Source: Ptiloglossa arizonensis (lineage: Eukaryota > Arthropoda > Insecta > Hymenoptera > Colletidae). From it: a stretch of 64,000 nt of DNA. Every line of letters begins with the position of its first letter. The first letter of the stretch is position 1. Made by a program: the position numbers and the translations under genes. This document shows positions 43,263 to 55,728 of the stretch, one piece after another. Location: assembly GCF_051014685.1 (NCBI RefSeq), contig NC_135048.1, positions 22,276,543 to 22,340,542 of the forward strand, written 5' to 3'. Below the pieces are notes generated by a model. That model searched no databases, was not told the origin of the DNA, and worked only from the letters and a program-made list of their open reading frames with translations.

Positions 43263-45084
43263 AAACGGTGCGTTATAATTCTCTCGTTCCGTTATCGGTT
43301 ATCTTGGCGCGGTTCCGTACGTGTTTTACTCCTCATTTCGCGGCGAACGCTCGTCGGTTTCAACGTTCCAGCGAAACAGCAGGATTCCATCGCGATATCG
43401 GGCAGAAAATGAAGCTGAATAAGGGCGTGCAACGTTTGTAATTGGTGGCGGCGTGACTCTAAACGATTTATCGATACCGTCGACCCACCCGTGGCCACGA
43501 ACAAAGCAATAATATATCAGGATAGCCCGTTACACGCGCATCGTGTACCGTTATCAAGGACAATTACGCGGCCCGATATATACATCAACGGATGATACGG
43601 TTGAATTCGTCTCATTATCCTATTTCTGTTTACGTTCAGCAAAACGTAGATTACACGGGAGAAAAGAAACGCGTTCGTGCCCGGGGCGAGAGAGAAATAG
43701 ATAAAATTCGTAATTTACACAAATTGCTGCACATAAGCATCACGCGTTCTGAATTTTTCTAAATTTTACTCCGATCGACGAACATCGCCCGAACATTTCG
43801 GAATAGATTTATAGTTAGTTTTCAGAACGATATTTTATTCATCCAGTTTAATAATAAAAGTAATCTCTTGGAAAAAATAGTTTTCTCGAGGGATAGTCCG
43901 AAATGTGTCCAAATCTATCGAAGTATCGTGTTTATGGTGTACAAAATTTCCTTTCTACGTTCACACGAAGAATTAACCGAATGATTCAGTCTCTCCAATT
44001 GTGATCGTCCATTTATTCTCATTCCAAATTTGTTTCTAAAGCAGTCGAGTAAATATCGAACCGACGACTATTCCACACGATACTCGCGATGATTCATATT
44101 TCAGTTACGCTAACGCAGAGCCCGGTAAATCGCACTTTTAACGTTTCCACTTTCCATGATAATTAACCTTTCGTTCGGACCTTTTTCCAACGATGTTACC
44201 GTCCTTCCTATGTACGTACGTTTCCTGTACACGTTTCGCGTGTACCAGAAACGATGGATCGGCCATTGTGATACCCAAAAGCAATTACGTAAATTCGTCG
44301 CACGAGACGACTGAAAATAAAATAAATTCACCTCTCATCCGGGACAGAGTCTTCACAAGTATGCACGGATGGTTGATCTTAGGACGGTTACCGTTCCTCC
44401 TTTCGCGCGATACAATGTCACGTTTACTTATCTGATCAGGGCAAATACTGTTATTGTTTACCACTGGCACAAAGAAACCGATAACAGTACCCGTATCTCT
44501 TTAACCTCGTCGAGTGGTTCCCGTGGAGCACCACCGTATTTTCTCGTGGCGGGTAGGGCACGGGACTGTTCGTTCCCGTGGTTCGTTGTGTTATTTCTGG
44601 GACACTCTGTATGTATCTGAAATGAAACGATCGCTTTCGAGGGAAGATCTCGGGGCTCGGTGACCTTGCACTGTGCGCGTTCGGTATAAGAGGCATGCAA
44701 TTTTCTCGCGGGCTCGTTTTGTTGCTAATTCAACGGTTAGCGGCGCGAGATTAGTCGGCGATCGTGCCTGGATACACGGGCGAGCATCGGGGCAAGAACT
44801 GGGATGCGATTTCTCGAGTCATGGAGCCGCAATTCGATTTTTCGCCGCGCCGATGGAATTTAATTGTCGGGAAAATAGCGCCGCGGGCGACGAAAAACGG
44901 CACGAGAACCGCGGATAATGCCACCGTATTGCTGGGTATCGATGTCGGTTGGCGATACATTGGGTGGCGGGAATTTTATGTAAATTGTGCGAAGATTTTT
45001 CCAAATTTTTGCGTTTGGATTCGAATCGAACGGAAAATGTAGCGGGTTTTTGATTTATTGTCGTTGTTTCTCACTTTTGTACGA
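43263..45084. other. Gene-free, partly CpG-rich spacer
   Basis: CpG-rich at 43263-43600 and 44650-44960. An 83-codon ATG frame at 44369 lacks a recognisable motif. TGGGACACTCTGTAT at 44598-44612 is a reverse copy of the dispersed 15-mer. Confidence 0.4.
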
Positions 45085-46355
45085 ATAAGGTTCTTTTTCT
45101 ATAGAGGGTTATATATGGGTCTGGTTAAGTTTCTTTAACTTTGGAACGAAGATTGTGTGTCAAATGTATTGTAGGGAAAGGAAAGATCAGTCCTGGAGGG
45201 AGTGACGAGTAGTATTGGGTCGAGTCTTCTTTTTGTGAAAGAGTATGTATGAAGTTGTTTAATTTGAACTCTAACTTTGAAACGAAGATTGTGTGTCAAA
45301 TGTATTGTAGGGAAAAGGAAAGATCAGTTCTGGAGGAAGTGACGAGTAGTATTAGGGATATAGTAGTATAGGGAGGGTCGAGTCTTCTTTTTATAAAAGA
45401 ATATATTTGAATCTGGTTAATTTTCTCTAACTTTGAAACAAAGATTGTGTCAAATGTATTGTAGGGAGAAAAAAGATCAGTCCTGGAGGGAGTGACGAGT
45501 AGTATTGGATCGAGTCTTCTTTTTGTGAAAGAGTATGTATGAAGTTGTTTAATTTTCTTTAACTTTGAAACGAAGATCAAGTGTCAAATGTATTGTAGGG
45601 AGAAAAAAGATCAGTCCTGGAGGAAGTGACGAGTAGTATTAGGGATATAGTAGTATAGGGAGGGTCGAGTCTTCTTTTTATAAAAGAATATATTTGGATC
45701 TGGTTAATTTTCCTTAACTTTGAAACAAAGATTGTGTCAAATGTATTGTAGGGAGAAAAAAGATCAGTTTTGGAGGGAGTGACGAGTAGTATTGGGTCGA
45801 GTCTTCTTTTTGTGAAAGAGTATGTATGAAGTTGTTTAATTCTCTTTAACTTTGAAACGAAGATTGTGTGTTAAATGTATTGTAGGGAGAAAAAAGATCA
45901 GTCCTGGAGGAAGTGACGAATAGTATTAGGGATATAGTAGTATAGGGAGGGTCGAATCTTCTTTTTATAAAAGAATATATTTGGATCTGGTTAAGTTTCC
46001 TTAACTTTGAAACAAAGATTGTGTCAAATGTATTGTAGGGAGAAAAAAGATCAGTCCTGGAAGGAGTGACGAGTAGTATTGGGTCGAGTCTTTTTTTTTA
46101 GAAAAGAGTATATTTGGATCTGGTTAATTTTCCTTAACTTTGAAACAAAGATTGTGTCAAATGTATTGTAGGGTGAAGAAAAGATTAGTTCTGGAGGGAG
46201 TGACGAGTAGTATTAGGTCGAGTCTTCTTTTTATAAAAGAGTATATAGTATTTGGATTTGGTTAATTTTCCTTAACTTCGAAACGAAGATCGTGTCAAAT
46301 GTATCGTAGGGAGAAAGAAAGATCATTCTTGGTAGGAATAGCGACTCGTATTGGG
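45085..46355. repeat. Dimeric higher-order array, 134 + 153 bp
   Basis: TGTATYGTAGGGA recurs with GTAGG at 45171, 45307, 45461, 45595, 45748, 45882, 46035, 46168 and 46306: spacings of 136, 154, 134, 153, 134, 153, 133 and 138 bp. The long units contain an extra AGGGATATAGTAGTATAGGG segment that the short ones lack, and their tails differ (TATAAAAGAATATA against TGTGAAAGAGTATG). Alternating A and B units therefore form a 287-bp dimer amplified three times. Confidence 0.96.
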
Positions 46356-48119
46356 TCAGACGGTTAAGTCAGCCTTCGTAAGGCTTGAAACTGAGCGAAA
46401 GTCGACATTGTTTATATTTTCTTTGCTGATTCCGAGCAAAAAAGAAAATAAAAGAATACATTTTATACTCGTTCGTAAAGATACACCAATATGTAACAAG
46501 TAATGATGTAAGATATATAAGATACGTGAAGATGTAACAAGAAAACGTTTTGCAAAACAGACACTGAACTGAAATCACGATAAAACGGTAATATTAAAGT
46601 AACATAACGCGTGATAAAAGTCATGGAGTTTTTCAAAGTTTTTGCCTATTAATGTACGTCTGATGACTCGTTGTACCATCGGGTTGAAGTCTTAACGTAA
46701 TCTCGTTAAGAGTTAATGGAATTACTAGTTGCATTAATGATTCGACGTTTGTTTCGAGTACTATAAATACATTGCTGAACGATGAATAAGCGAAACAGCA
46801 ACGACGTGTGTTTGCTGTATTAATTTCTTTTCATCTTCGATTATCATTTCATTACTTGATTCGCGCGATGTAATTTCTAATATCATCCATCGGAAGCTTT
46901 TAAAAGACATTGGTTATTTCCAAGAGTGTTTCGTTATTTTATAACAACGAAAGAGTGTTTCCAATTACGGAATTACTATTTTCAAATCAAATCGATGTAT
47001 TCTATAGCTTGATCGAGATACAGAATAAATAAAACGCAAGTTTCTTCGACGTTTAAACGATACAAAATTATATTCTTTAATATCTCAACTTATCAAGACC
47101 TCCCTGGGAGCAAACATAACGATACAAATGATTGAAAACAAAAGAATAAGGTGGAAAACACTTCGTTTTTGAAACTTAAAATTAATATCTACATCTTGAC
47201 TAAAAATATGAAATTAACACCATAGTAAAGGACATAAATTTCAAAGAAAATCCATAATTAATAAATAAAAATACCTACGGACACCTACATAGAACATTAC
47301 TGTAAAATCGAGAAAACAAACGTCAGACAACGAGAAAAATGAAAGTTAATCTTCGATGCGAAAAAAAAAAGAAGAAACATTCTCTCTATTTTTAAAAAAT
47401 TACAAAACATCACCTCCATTTAATTTTCCTACATTTACATTAAAAATAACTTCGTGACACGAGGTGGCAATACCCATTGGGATCTTGTTTCATACTTACC
47501 CGGCTCGCAGTAATAAACGTTTCCCAACCCGTTTTATTATGTTCTCGCATTGTCAGGATGCTGCACTGGGTTTACGATAGGCGGTTTATCGCACACGATG
47601 GAAACAGGGTTTTCCATCGTTGCTCTTCGTCGTCGAAACACCATCGTCGTCGTTATCGAAACACCATCGTCGTTGTCAGAGTTACAGACCGAACGGGAAT
47701 GGAATCTAAGTTTGTTCAGGGTGACAGCTCGAAGAGAAAAATCTTTAACAATGCCCAGTAATTCGCAGCACACCTGGGTGAGGTAGAATGAAACGAGATG
47801 TTACGATGTAACGACATAAAAATTCATAGAAATAGCGAAACGTTCAACGAAGAAAGGGACAATTTACTTCAATAGCTCCGATAGTTCTATTTAGTCAAAT
47901 TGTAAGAACCTTCAATCACAATACTGTAGAAAAACATGTGGCCGAGGTGATCATCAGATTAAAAAAAATCACACCTGGAAAAATGTTAATCGCTGATTGT
48001 TGCGCCCTGTGGTGACAAAAATATTCACCAAGAAAACTCGAATATGGTTTTGAGTCCTGCATATTAATCGAAATAATAAATACGTGAATACTTCAGGAAC
48101 GGTGTTACTATAAGTTTCT
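46356..48119. other. Gene-free stretch
   Basis: AT-rich, with a slightly GC-rich part at 47480-47780. There a stretch with acceptor-like and donor-like ends is open in two plus frames and also on the minus strand; I do not accept it as an exon. No other feature. Confidence 0.4.
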
Positions 48120-48435
48120 TAACATAAAATATTATACATTTTACAAAATGTTACATATTATACAAAATATTACATATTTTATAAAATATTTGACATGTTA
48201 TAAAATATAGTATTATACACTTTATAAAGTATTACACATTTTATAGAATATTACACATTTTTTCAAACACAACACATTTTATAAAATTTTACACCTTTTA
48301 TCAAACACAACACATTAAATAAAATATTACACCTTTTATCAAACACAACACGTTACATAAAATATTTTTGTATATATTTTTGATAACCTTTTATCAAATA
48401 CAACACACTTGACGAAATATTACAAATTTCGTCAA
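48120..48435. repeat. AT-rich degenerate array around ATTACACATTTTATAAAAT
   Basis: Irregular copies of TACACATTTTATAAAATAT, about 20 bp apart, followed by copies of CCTTTTATCAAACACAACAC every 35-40 bp. Boundaries and period are imprecise because units are diverged. Confidence 0.8.
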
Positions 48436-51284
48436 ATATAGACCGATTTGTAAAGAATGATTGAATTTTTTCATCGAAAAGTTACAACGTTAAACGGTTC
48501 GCGTTGACGTCCGCCGAGCGGATTTAAAATAAACCGCGAACACGACGGACGTAGTACCTAGGTAGGTAACGCGTATTTGAGAGACGAGGTCATCCCGGGG
48601 AACGTAACTGGCGCTGGATTATTCAGCGGAATAATACGATCTTGTCTTCTCCCCTATTAAATTCGATATATATCCGGCCGTTCCGCGACTCGTACGAGAA
48701 ACAAGCGCGAGCCGACCTTTTGACGCAACGCGGTTCTAGCTCCCAGGCACAAAAATATTAATGCAGGCATTAGAAAGTTCCGTGCTCGCGAGATCCTCGC
48801 CGTCTGCTGGGCCGCATACGCCGCGCATGCGAGTATACACGTCGTTGCAGCTCAATGCACCGACTGCATAGCCGCGGTCTGGCAGTCGGTTTGCATTCTT
48901 CTGCGGCGCGTTTTAATCTCGCCACGATGCGACGCGACGCATCCACGTGCGTTCGTTCACCATTGTCTTACACTTGTTGGCTACGAAAATAAAGTTGTTC
49001 GGTAAAAATTGGCGCGAAAACGCTGGTGCAACGATGATAGACGAGAAACACGTTCTCGGTATCTGATAACGAATGACTGTACGAAACGAAGAGCAACTAT
49101 GTCGTAGGTTCGAAACCGTATGCGTTCGTACACCTTGCACTCGAATTATTTTTAAAAGATACGATGCTTCGACCAAATATTTTACAACGTGTAATCAGTG
49201 TAGAATGTAACTTCTTATTTGAATATTTCTCGTATATCTTGTATCGACAGTTTTCGTAGAGTTATTCGAGAAGTTTCTTGTACAGTTATTTAAATATTTC
49301 GTGTATTTTAGAAAAGTGTATCTGAATCTCAATTCGAATCCCAAGAAAGTTTTCCGAACTGGGAAAAGTCTAGTTACTTGGTCAGCGACCGAGAGTCTTC
49401 TCTCGTGTCCAAAGGTTTAATAATTTTATCATCTCCGTCGGATCAATGACGATCTGTAATAAAAAATGGAAATTGCACAAACGACCGAGTAATAACTATA
49501 ATCATATTATTTTGCTCGATCAACGTTACGACAGACACGCGAAAAAACAATAAGACCGACTCGAACTTTGGTTCCGTGTTACATAGTATCGGAGTTGTAT
49601 TTATTGCGATAGATCATCCGCAAATACTAATTCGTTGGGCAATTCATTACAATGTTGACAGTGCGTGAAAGACGTAGAATTTGACGCACAAATTATTTGA
49701 ATGAAATTAACATCGGAACTTACCATACACGCGTCTTTGCGTTGCCGCGGCGAAGACGGATTACTAGATCCTTCGTCTCTCGGTTAGATCTCCGTCATTA
49801 ATTACGTAGATAATTCCGTGGAAGCGAAAGATTTATTATTTGATCTATAGCCAATGGAGTACGATAACGAGGAAGCCTACAATGTTTTTCGATTGGAAAT
49901 AAACTGTTGTAGAACAACTCTATATAGGACGAATTTTAACATTTTCGAAATTAATACACATATATATTTGTGTCGTCAACTTGTGCATATTAACATTTTC
50001 GAGTTAATATACACATATATATATATTTATGTCGTCGACTTGTTCGAGACGACTAATTTCCAGGGAATTCATTAAAAAGACCGGTGGCAATTTATGTGTC
50101 GCTCAGGTTTACCAAAAATTCGTATAATCGAATCGTTAGAGTCCGAATTTTACGAAAATGATCGAATGCGATCGAATAAAGTATTCGTTCGTAACACGAG
50201 AGAAGAATTTGTTATTTAGCGTGGACAAGATTGCTTGAAACGCGTAATTTTCGGACACTTCTGGTTACGTTTGCGTTAAATCAAAAGTATGAATAATTTA
50301 TACGCGCGGTGAAGTTTTTTTTTAAATTTAATTTTAATATTGATCTCGCGGTAAAGGAGACTTCGATTAACCGAGTCTCTCGATTTTGCAAATAGGAGAG
50401 TGATTCGTATTAAAATTTTTACGCCGCGTTTCAATCATGTACGCACGTGATAATTAAGTGTTTAAATTCCCGGTACAATTATCCAAGCCCCGATTTCCGA
50501 AGATTGATTTCCGCCTTTGAAATACTCTCGTTCGGTTGTTCGTTAATCTAGAAAGAGTCGAACAGTTATCGCGCTAGAAACACAAATTACATCGGTGCAT
50601 TTGCATCCAGCGCGATAAAAAAGAATCGTGTCATAGAAAGAGACATAAGAACAGTTTTAATTACACCGAATGATCGAGCAATCGATGCACCGTTTATGCG
50701 ATTGGAACGATACATTTCTAATATTTTACGATCGGCTGAAACATTCGTTTACGACTTTCCGGCTGTCACTGTGCAATGGCGGATCGGAATCACTTCACCT
50801 TCACGCTTCTCGACGCACAGCCTACATATTTTTGGCTATCCTCCGCGATCGACGTCGTTTTTTTCTTTTTTTTTTCTTCGAGAATCACTTTTTCCGATTT
50901 CTCCGAATGGAAATTATTTTTAAAACGTTTAAAACATGTATCGACGATATCTTTGAAACGAAGATTCCACCGTATAAAGTGAAAACGTTCGCTTCGAATT
51001 ACACGTTTATCTGTTGTTTCGCTACGTAAACTTTTTGCAGTTAACGCAAATGAGGTAATTATACAATGATATTAACTGAAAAGAAACGCTACGTAAAGTT
51101 ACTTTATCGTTTATCACGTTCATTTCAGTTACTTTCTTCGTACGGCTAAAGTGCAATTATATTTACATTAATAAGAAGTTAATTTCAAGCAATTGAGTTC
51201 TTTCTTCTGCTCGGTGTGCGATTAATATTCGTAGCGTTTATTAGAAAATTATTACAATGTATACATATATACCTTTTAGCAAGA
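48436..51284. other. Gene-free stretch; CpG-rich at 48480-49000
   Basis: The CpG-rich block is followed by AT-rich unique sequence. A 54-bp duplication lies at 49938-50045 (AACATTTTCGA at 49938 and 49992). Several T/A runs. No supported gene. Confidence 0.45.
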
Positions 51285-52235
51285 GGAGTCCCTCGTTCGC
51301 TCCGCCTACTTAGATGACACGACTAATTGCAAGTGATATGTACTCTATTCGGAGCTGAAAAGAAGACCAAACTAGGTTTCATCTGTACTGACACTCCTCT
51401 ACCATCGTACACACTGAAGCTATTGACCGCTGACGATCTTCATCATGGTCAATAGCAACATTGTGTGTGATGATAAGGTAGTTTGTAGTCTACAACCTAG
51501 AGTGGGAATGTAGACACTAGTTAGCCTTCTTCTCGTGGATAGACAGTGGTACTAATGGTATTAGTATTATTCAGAGCTGGAAAGAGACGTCACAGGAGCA
51601 AGAGGACTCTATTGCGATCCGACTAAAAGGAATACTAATGTGACCATTTTGGATAATAGAACTATTTCTACGAGAAGACAAGTGGGACATCACGACTAAA
51701 AGGAGTATTAATGTGACTATTTTGGATAATAGTACTATTTAGAGCTGAAGACAAGCAGGACATCTCCAGAATAAGAGGAGTCTCAGGCGATTCGACTAAA
51801 AGGAGTACTAATGTGACCATTTTGGACAATAGAACTATTCAAAGCTGAAGACAAGTGAGACATCATGACTAAAAGGAGTATTAATGTGACTATTTTGGAC
51901 AATAGTACTATTTAGAGCTCAAGACAAGCAGAACCATGTTGGACAATAGTACTATTTAGAACTCAAGACAAGCAGAACCATGTTGGACAATAGTACTATT
52001 TGGAGCTCAAGACAAGCAGAACCATATTGGACAATAGTACTATTTAGAGCTAAAGACAAGCAGGACCATGTTGGACAATAGTACTATTTAGAGCTGAAGA
52101 TAAGTGGAACATCACAAAAGAAAAAGGATCTATTACAACGCCACCAAGTAGTACTAATAGATATAACCTCTTTTACCAATAGTACTATTACTATTTAGAG
52201 CTGGAAAGAAAACGAGCGGGGCACCACTCAAGTCA
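51285..52235. repeat. Complex low-CpG repeat ending in a 44-bp minisatellite
   Basis: Recurring segments are AAGAGGAGT, GAGCTGAAGACAAG, GACTAAAAGGAGTAYTAATG, GTGACCATTTTGGACAATAG and TACTATTTAGAG. They recombine in varying order before settling into a regular 44-bp unit (GACAAGCAGAACCATGTTGG plus ACAATAGTACTATTTAGARC) at about 51905-52100. The block has unusually few CpG dinucleotides compared with the rest of the window, so it may have been derived from a mobile element. Confidence 0.85.
51372..51500. other. Long imperfect hairpin
   Basis: Four segments pair in order: CTAGGTT (51372-51378) with AACCTAG (51494-51500); CTACC (51399-51403) with GGTAG (51477-51481); ACACAC (51409-51414) with GTGTGT (51463-51468); and CTATTGACC (51420-51428) with GGTCAATAG (51447-51455). 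The loop is 18 nt. The fold is roughly 130 nt with bulges. It could be a foldback element, a hairpin RNA or a miRNA-like precursor; no RNA evidence exists here. Confidence 0.5.
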
Positions 52236-52561
52236 GGAGATGCCTAAGTCCTGCAACAATAATGAAATTCCTCCTTATCCTATATGTCTCAACTCTCTTT
52301 TTCCTTATTCTGTATTTCATCAAATGACCAACCCACACATACACACACACACAGAGAGTACTTACAACTACATATAATCGCTTCGATCACTACTCCACCT
52401 AAACTTGTACGCCAAAGGTAAAACTAAGCTACCATAACCAACCAGATCCCTATTCTCTCTCTTCTCTCTTCATAACCTACATATTTGTACCCGCACCTCG
52501 AGAACAAAAATCTACCCTCAGTTTCTCAATTTTCCGCGCGATCTTGCCAACACACCGAGCC
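52236..52561. other. Spacer with CA microsatellite
   Basis: Contains a CA/GA run at 52334-52358. Otherwise nothing recognised. Confidence 0.5.
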
Positions 52562-52892
52562 TGTTGGAATGAACGTGACAATGATCTTAAGGGTGCCAGA
52601 TGTCGATATCGATCTTAGGGACTGTCTCCGTATTGGCGCGGAAGGGTGGTCCGCCACGCGGTCAAGGGTTCGGCCATTTTCCTTTTGGTTTTTCTTTCTA
52701 GTCCAGTTCCAAGTCGAGAGTCACGAAGACCACACGACACTGTCGTCAGTGTTGAGTTCACATCAAGACACATCACTCTATACTTGTTCGTCCGGACTTT
52801 GTATTCTTATATGTACAAAAGCTATACAACTGGATACGCGAGATCTCTGCATATTATGATAAACTATACATTATAATCTGAACTTTCCAACA
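52562..52892 (+). mobile_element. Probable solo LTR, copia-like (331 bp)
   Basis: The segment begins TGTTGGAATGAACG and ends CTTTCCAACA, so the ends are 8-bp inverted repeats (TGTTGGAA and TTCCAACA). TG...CA termini, and this exact 5' motif, are typical of Ty1/copia LTRs. No primer-binding site follows (the next bases are GAACTATCC) and no purine tract precedes it, so it would be a solo LTR left by recombination. The flanking pentamers GAGCC and GAACT agree at three of five positions, compatible with an old, decayed target duplication but not proof. A chance match of ends is the alternative. Confidence 0.5.
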
Positions 52893-54910
52893 GAACTATC
52901 CAAAGTTCATCGTCTTCGTTTCAAGACACCCTGTGTGCAACTCGGCTCGGGTACGGCCGATGCGGAGTGCAACTCGGACAAGGCGTCGAGATCTCCGGGC
53001 GCTATCTGCACGGATCGCGGGCGCTAATTGCCTTAACGCGGACATAGCTTCGTTATCAATGGAAAACCGATTGCAGGTTGCTTTCCACCAGCTGTGTACT
53101 TCCTCGATCACCGGCTCGTACCGTGGAATTCTAGGTGCGATATGCGTCTACCGTACGAGGCTAGCCACCGGTCGATTACCGCGTGTACCCGTGAGCCGGT
53201 CGGGATATCGTCGGGGCCCTGGTTGCCCCCGTGGATCCCCCCAATGGTCGACGATATTTCGTTTCCAACCACGTTCCGTTATACCCCGGTGCACTCGTAT
53301 TCCTGGAATTACGGCCGTATCTTCTCGCGGTCGGCTCAGAAATTGCGGGGTATCGATCAAAACCGAGCGGATATCTAATAACGCGGATGCACGTTTTCCC
53401 TTGCCCTTCGCGTCCCGGTTTTCGTCCCGCTCGTTCCGCGAGCGAGGAGAAAACGCGGGGCCTGTGGCAGCGGCGACTCTTTGCAGGTGGTAGAACCGCG
53501 CATTATCGGGATAACCGGTCGATTAAATAAGCGACTGAATAATTTTCGTCGGTTCACGTGAATTCGAGATACTGCGAGCCGATAAACCCCGTAGCCGGTT
53601 ATCTGGAATATTTAGCCTACCGGGATAACCATCTATTTTACGCGTCTATTTGCTTTTCGTACGCGCGGTAAAGCCCTTCCGATAGACACCGGGCCGATAA
53701 ATCTCGCGATTCAGTTATTTTACATTCCACGAACCACCGGTAGGTATAATTGAATTTGTAAGTACATTAGATCGAGCGGTGGTAACGCCCGTTAAAAGGT
53801 TTCTCGCTTGTACGGTGTGCACTGTTTATCAGCAGAGAGGAAACTGGTATTGCGGACCCCTGCTGACGAGTTGGCCCGCCCCCTTTCTTCCCCCCTTTCG
53901 TGATTTTCGTATTTGTAACAAAGACGTTCAGCTGGCAAACGGTGTCTCGCGTTTCGCGTCTATCGGTTACATAAATGCAGAAACGCGTTTCGAGTTGGTG
54001 GAGCACAGTTGTCGCTAGTAGTAAGCGTAAACGACTGAACGTGCGGAACGAAAGTTTCTCGGCGGGACGAGGTAGGTATAAGTATCTTTCTTGCGAGTTA
54101 AGAAAGTCGAAGAGCTCCGGGTATATTCGATAGAAGGTTCCTGGAATCGAGATTTATAACCGAGTTTGCTCGATTTTTTCTGCTCGAAAATGTAAACTTT
54201 TAGCGAATTACGTTGGCACGTTGAATGCTCGCGAAGGAGTTAGAAATTAACGCTTATATTCATATATATCGAACATTGAGATTCGTCGCCGAACATTTGT
54301 CGACGAGAGAACGAATGGACGGTCACGATTGCAATGGTAATTTATTTTGTAAAAGCAGTCGATTAACTAACAATTATTACTGATGGAAGGAGCTTCGTTT
54401 ATAGTCCAAAGAAGAGTATGTAGGTAATATTTGATCTTCGATCCTATGGTCGTGTATCACATATCTTCGAGAGTTAATACGATCAGAGAAAATATTTTCT
54501 ATCTTATAGTTCTAAATATCTGTTTAAAATTGACCCGTTCAATCCACGAGCAGTCCGTATATTTGCACGCTGTTCCTTCGCGCAGATTTTCGAAAACAGG
54601 TCTACGATAGAAACAGCACTTTAGATGCACCTAGTCATTTACCCGCGTCATTTTCTTCCATCTCATCTCTCCTAGATGGAAATCTCTACTATCTACCGTA
54701 CGTGCATACTGCCATAAATTCTCTGCAATAAAGACGCCATCGCCGTTACAATAAGCCGAACAATCAAATGCGAATACGAATTTACCGAACTCCATCGAAC
54801 AGTGTTTCACTCTTGCAACAGCAGGTCTCGTTCCACTCGAGTTCGTTTTAAATTCACACCTGTACAAAACGACCATTTCACTCGTTAACAATTCGAGTTG
54901 CGATCGTCGT
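52893..54910. other. CpG-rich gene-free stretch
   Basis: GC-rich from 52930 to 53720, where a 186-codon plus frame begins only at a GTG and overlaps frames on the other strand. GACACCCTGTGTG at 52925 is a dispersed 15-mer relative. On the minus strand 54631-54915 is open for 94 codons and contains an ATG giving MVVLYRCEFK; this is unrecognised. Confidence 0.4.
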
Positions 54911-54928
54911 TAGGCGAAATCTTGATCG

Positions 54929-55132
54929 TTATTTCGGTCCGGAGTTCAACTTGGAAAGGTCCTCTCGTTTCCTCTCGATGTTCTCCGATTTCAGCGATCC
55001 GAATTGCACGCAAAGTTGCAACTTTTCCAACGGCTCGATCCCTCCCGGTGCACCGAATCCTTTCTCCAGGCGGTAATCTTTCGAATAAATCTCGCCCCGC
55101 GATGCCTCGAACAACGCTGCGGTCTCGATCGC
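54929..55132 (-). CDS. Candidate terminal coding exon, unrecognised
   Basis: The minus strand is open for 67 codons from a TAG just before 55132 to a TAA at 54929-54931. Codon use is strongly insect-like (GAG, AAG, CTG, TTG, ATC and TTC prevail). The peptide is well balanced, with internal stretches such as EIYSKDYRLEKGFGAPGG and NIERKREDLSKLNSGPK at the C-terminus. There is no ATG, so it would have to be spliced; AG dinucleotides at 55133-55134 (TAG|GCG) and near 55118 could serve as acceptors but lack a pyrimidine tract. I recognise no family. It stands out from other frames in composition, not in any motif. Confidence 0.25.
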   Translation of the reverse strand, partial: AIETAALFEASRGEIYSKDYRLEKGFGAPGGIEPLEKLQLCVQFGSLKSENIERKREDLSKLNSGPK

Positions 55133-55134
55133 CT

Positions 55135-55728
55135 ACCTATGTATTAAGTTGCGATACTAGGGCAGACCGTTGAACGTCGTCGTCGTTGCGTCGCCTGACC
55201 GCTCTTGCAACCCGAGAGATCCGGTCCAAAGTCACGGCGTTACGGTATACGTATCCCCCCAGTCGCTTTAGTAACCGCTCCACCTGGATAAAACGCAACG
55301 ATCGCCGCCGCCTTTGCAGGTGGCCGTAAGACGAGCGTACATATGTATCTGCCGGCGACCTTTGCGGATCGGTGCACGGTCGGCCCGCCGGGGCAAAAAA
55401 CGAACACGGTGGAATAATTATAACGAGTAAAATCCACCGCATACCCGGCCGGTAGGTAGGTACTTAGCGGCGCCGACTAATGTTCGCCCGTTAAGCGGAT
55501 CGGGACTACTCCCTCGCCTGCCGGTCGTATTTATCGATGTGAATACGCTCCGCGAGCCTGGCAACGCCGTTAACGCGCACCTGGCCGCTGTCCGTAATAT
55601 ATTCGTTCGCGCCTGTTCGAGAGACAGCGCGCTATAGGCTCCCCGGTCAGCGAGAAGGGGATCCGTCGTTTTTTCGTGGATTTCCCGCTCCGGCTTCTCG
55701 CGCCCCTAGGCGAGACGTGCTCGAAGAG
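55135..55728. other. CpG island upstream of the GAGA array
   Basis: One of the most CpG-dense parts of the window, running straight into the GAGA array. Minus-strand frames of up to 101 codons overlap shorter frames in another phase and are unconvincing. Confidence 0.45.

Noticed and set aside
47558..47777. Possible internal exon between GTCAG and GGTGAGG
   Set aside because: Open in two plus frames and one minus frame, contains a small triplet repeat, and both splice sites are weak.
52933..53493. 186-codon plus-strand frame
   Set aside because: GTG start in a GC-rich block with overlapping frames in other phases; no recognised domain.
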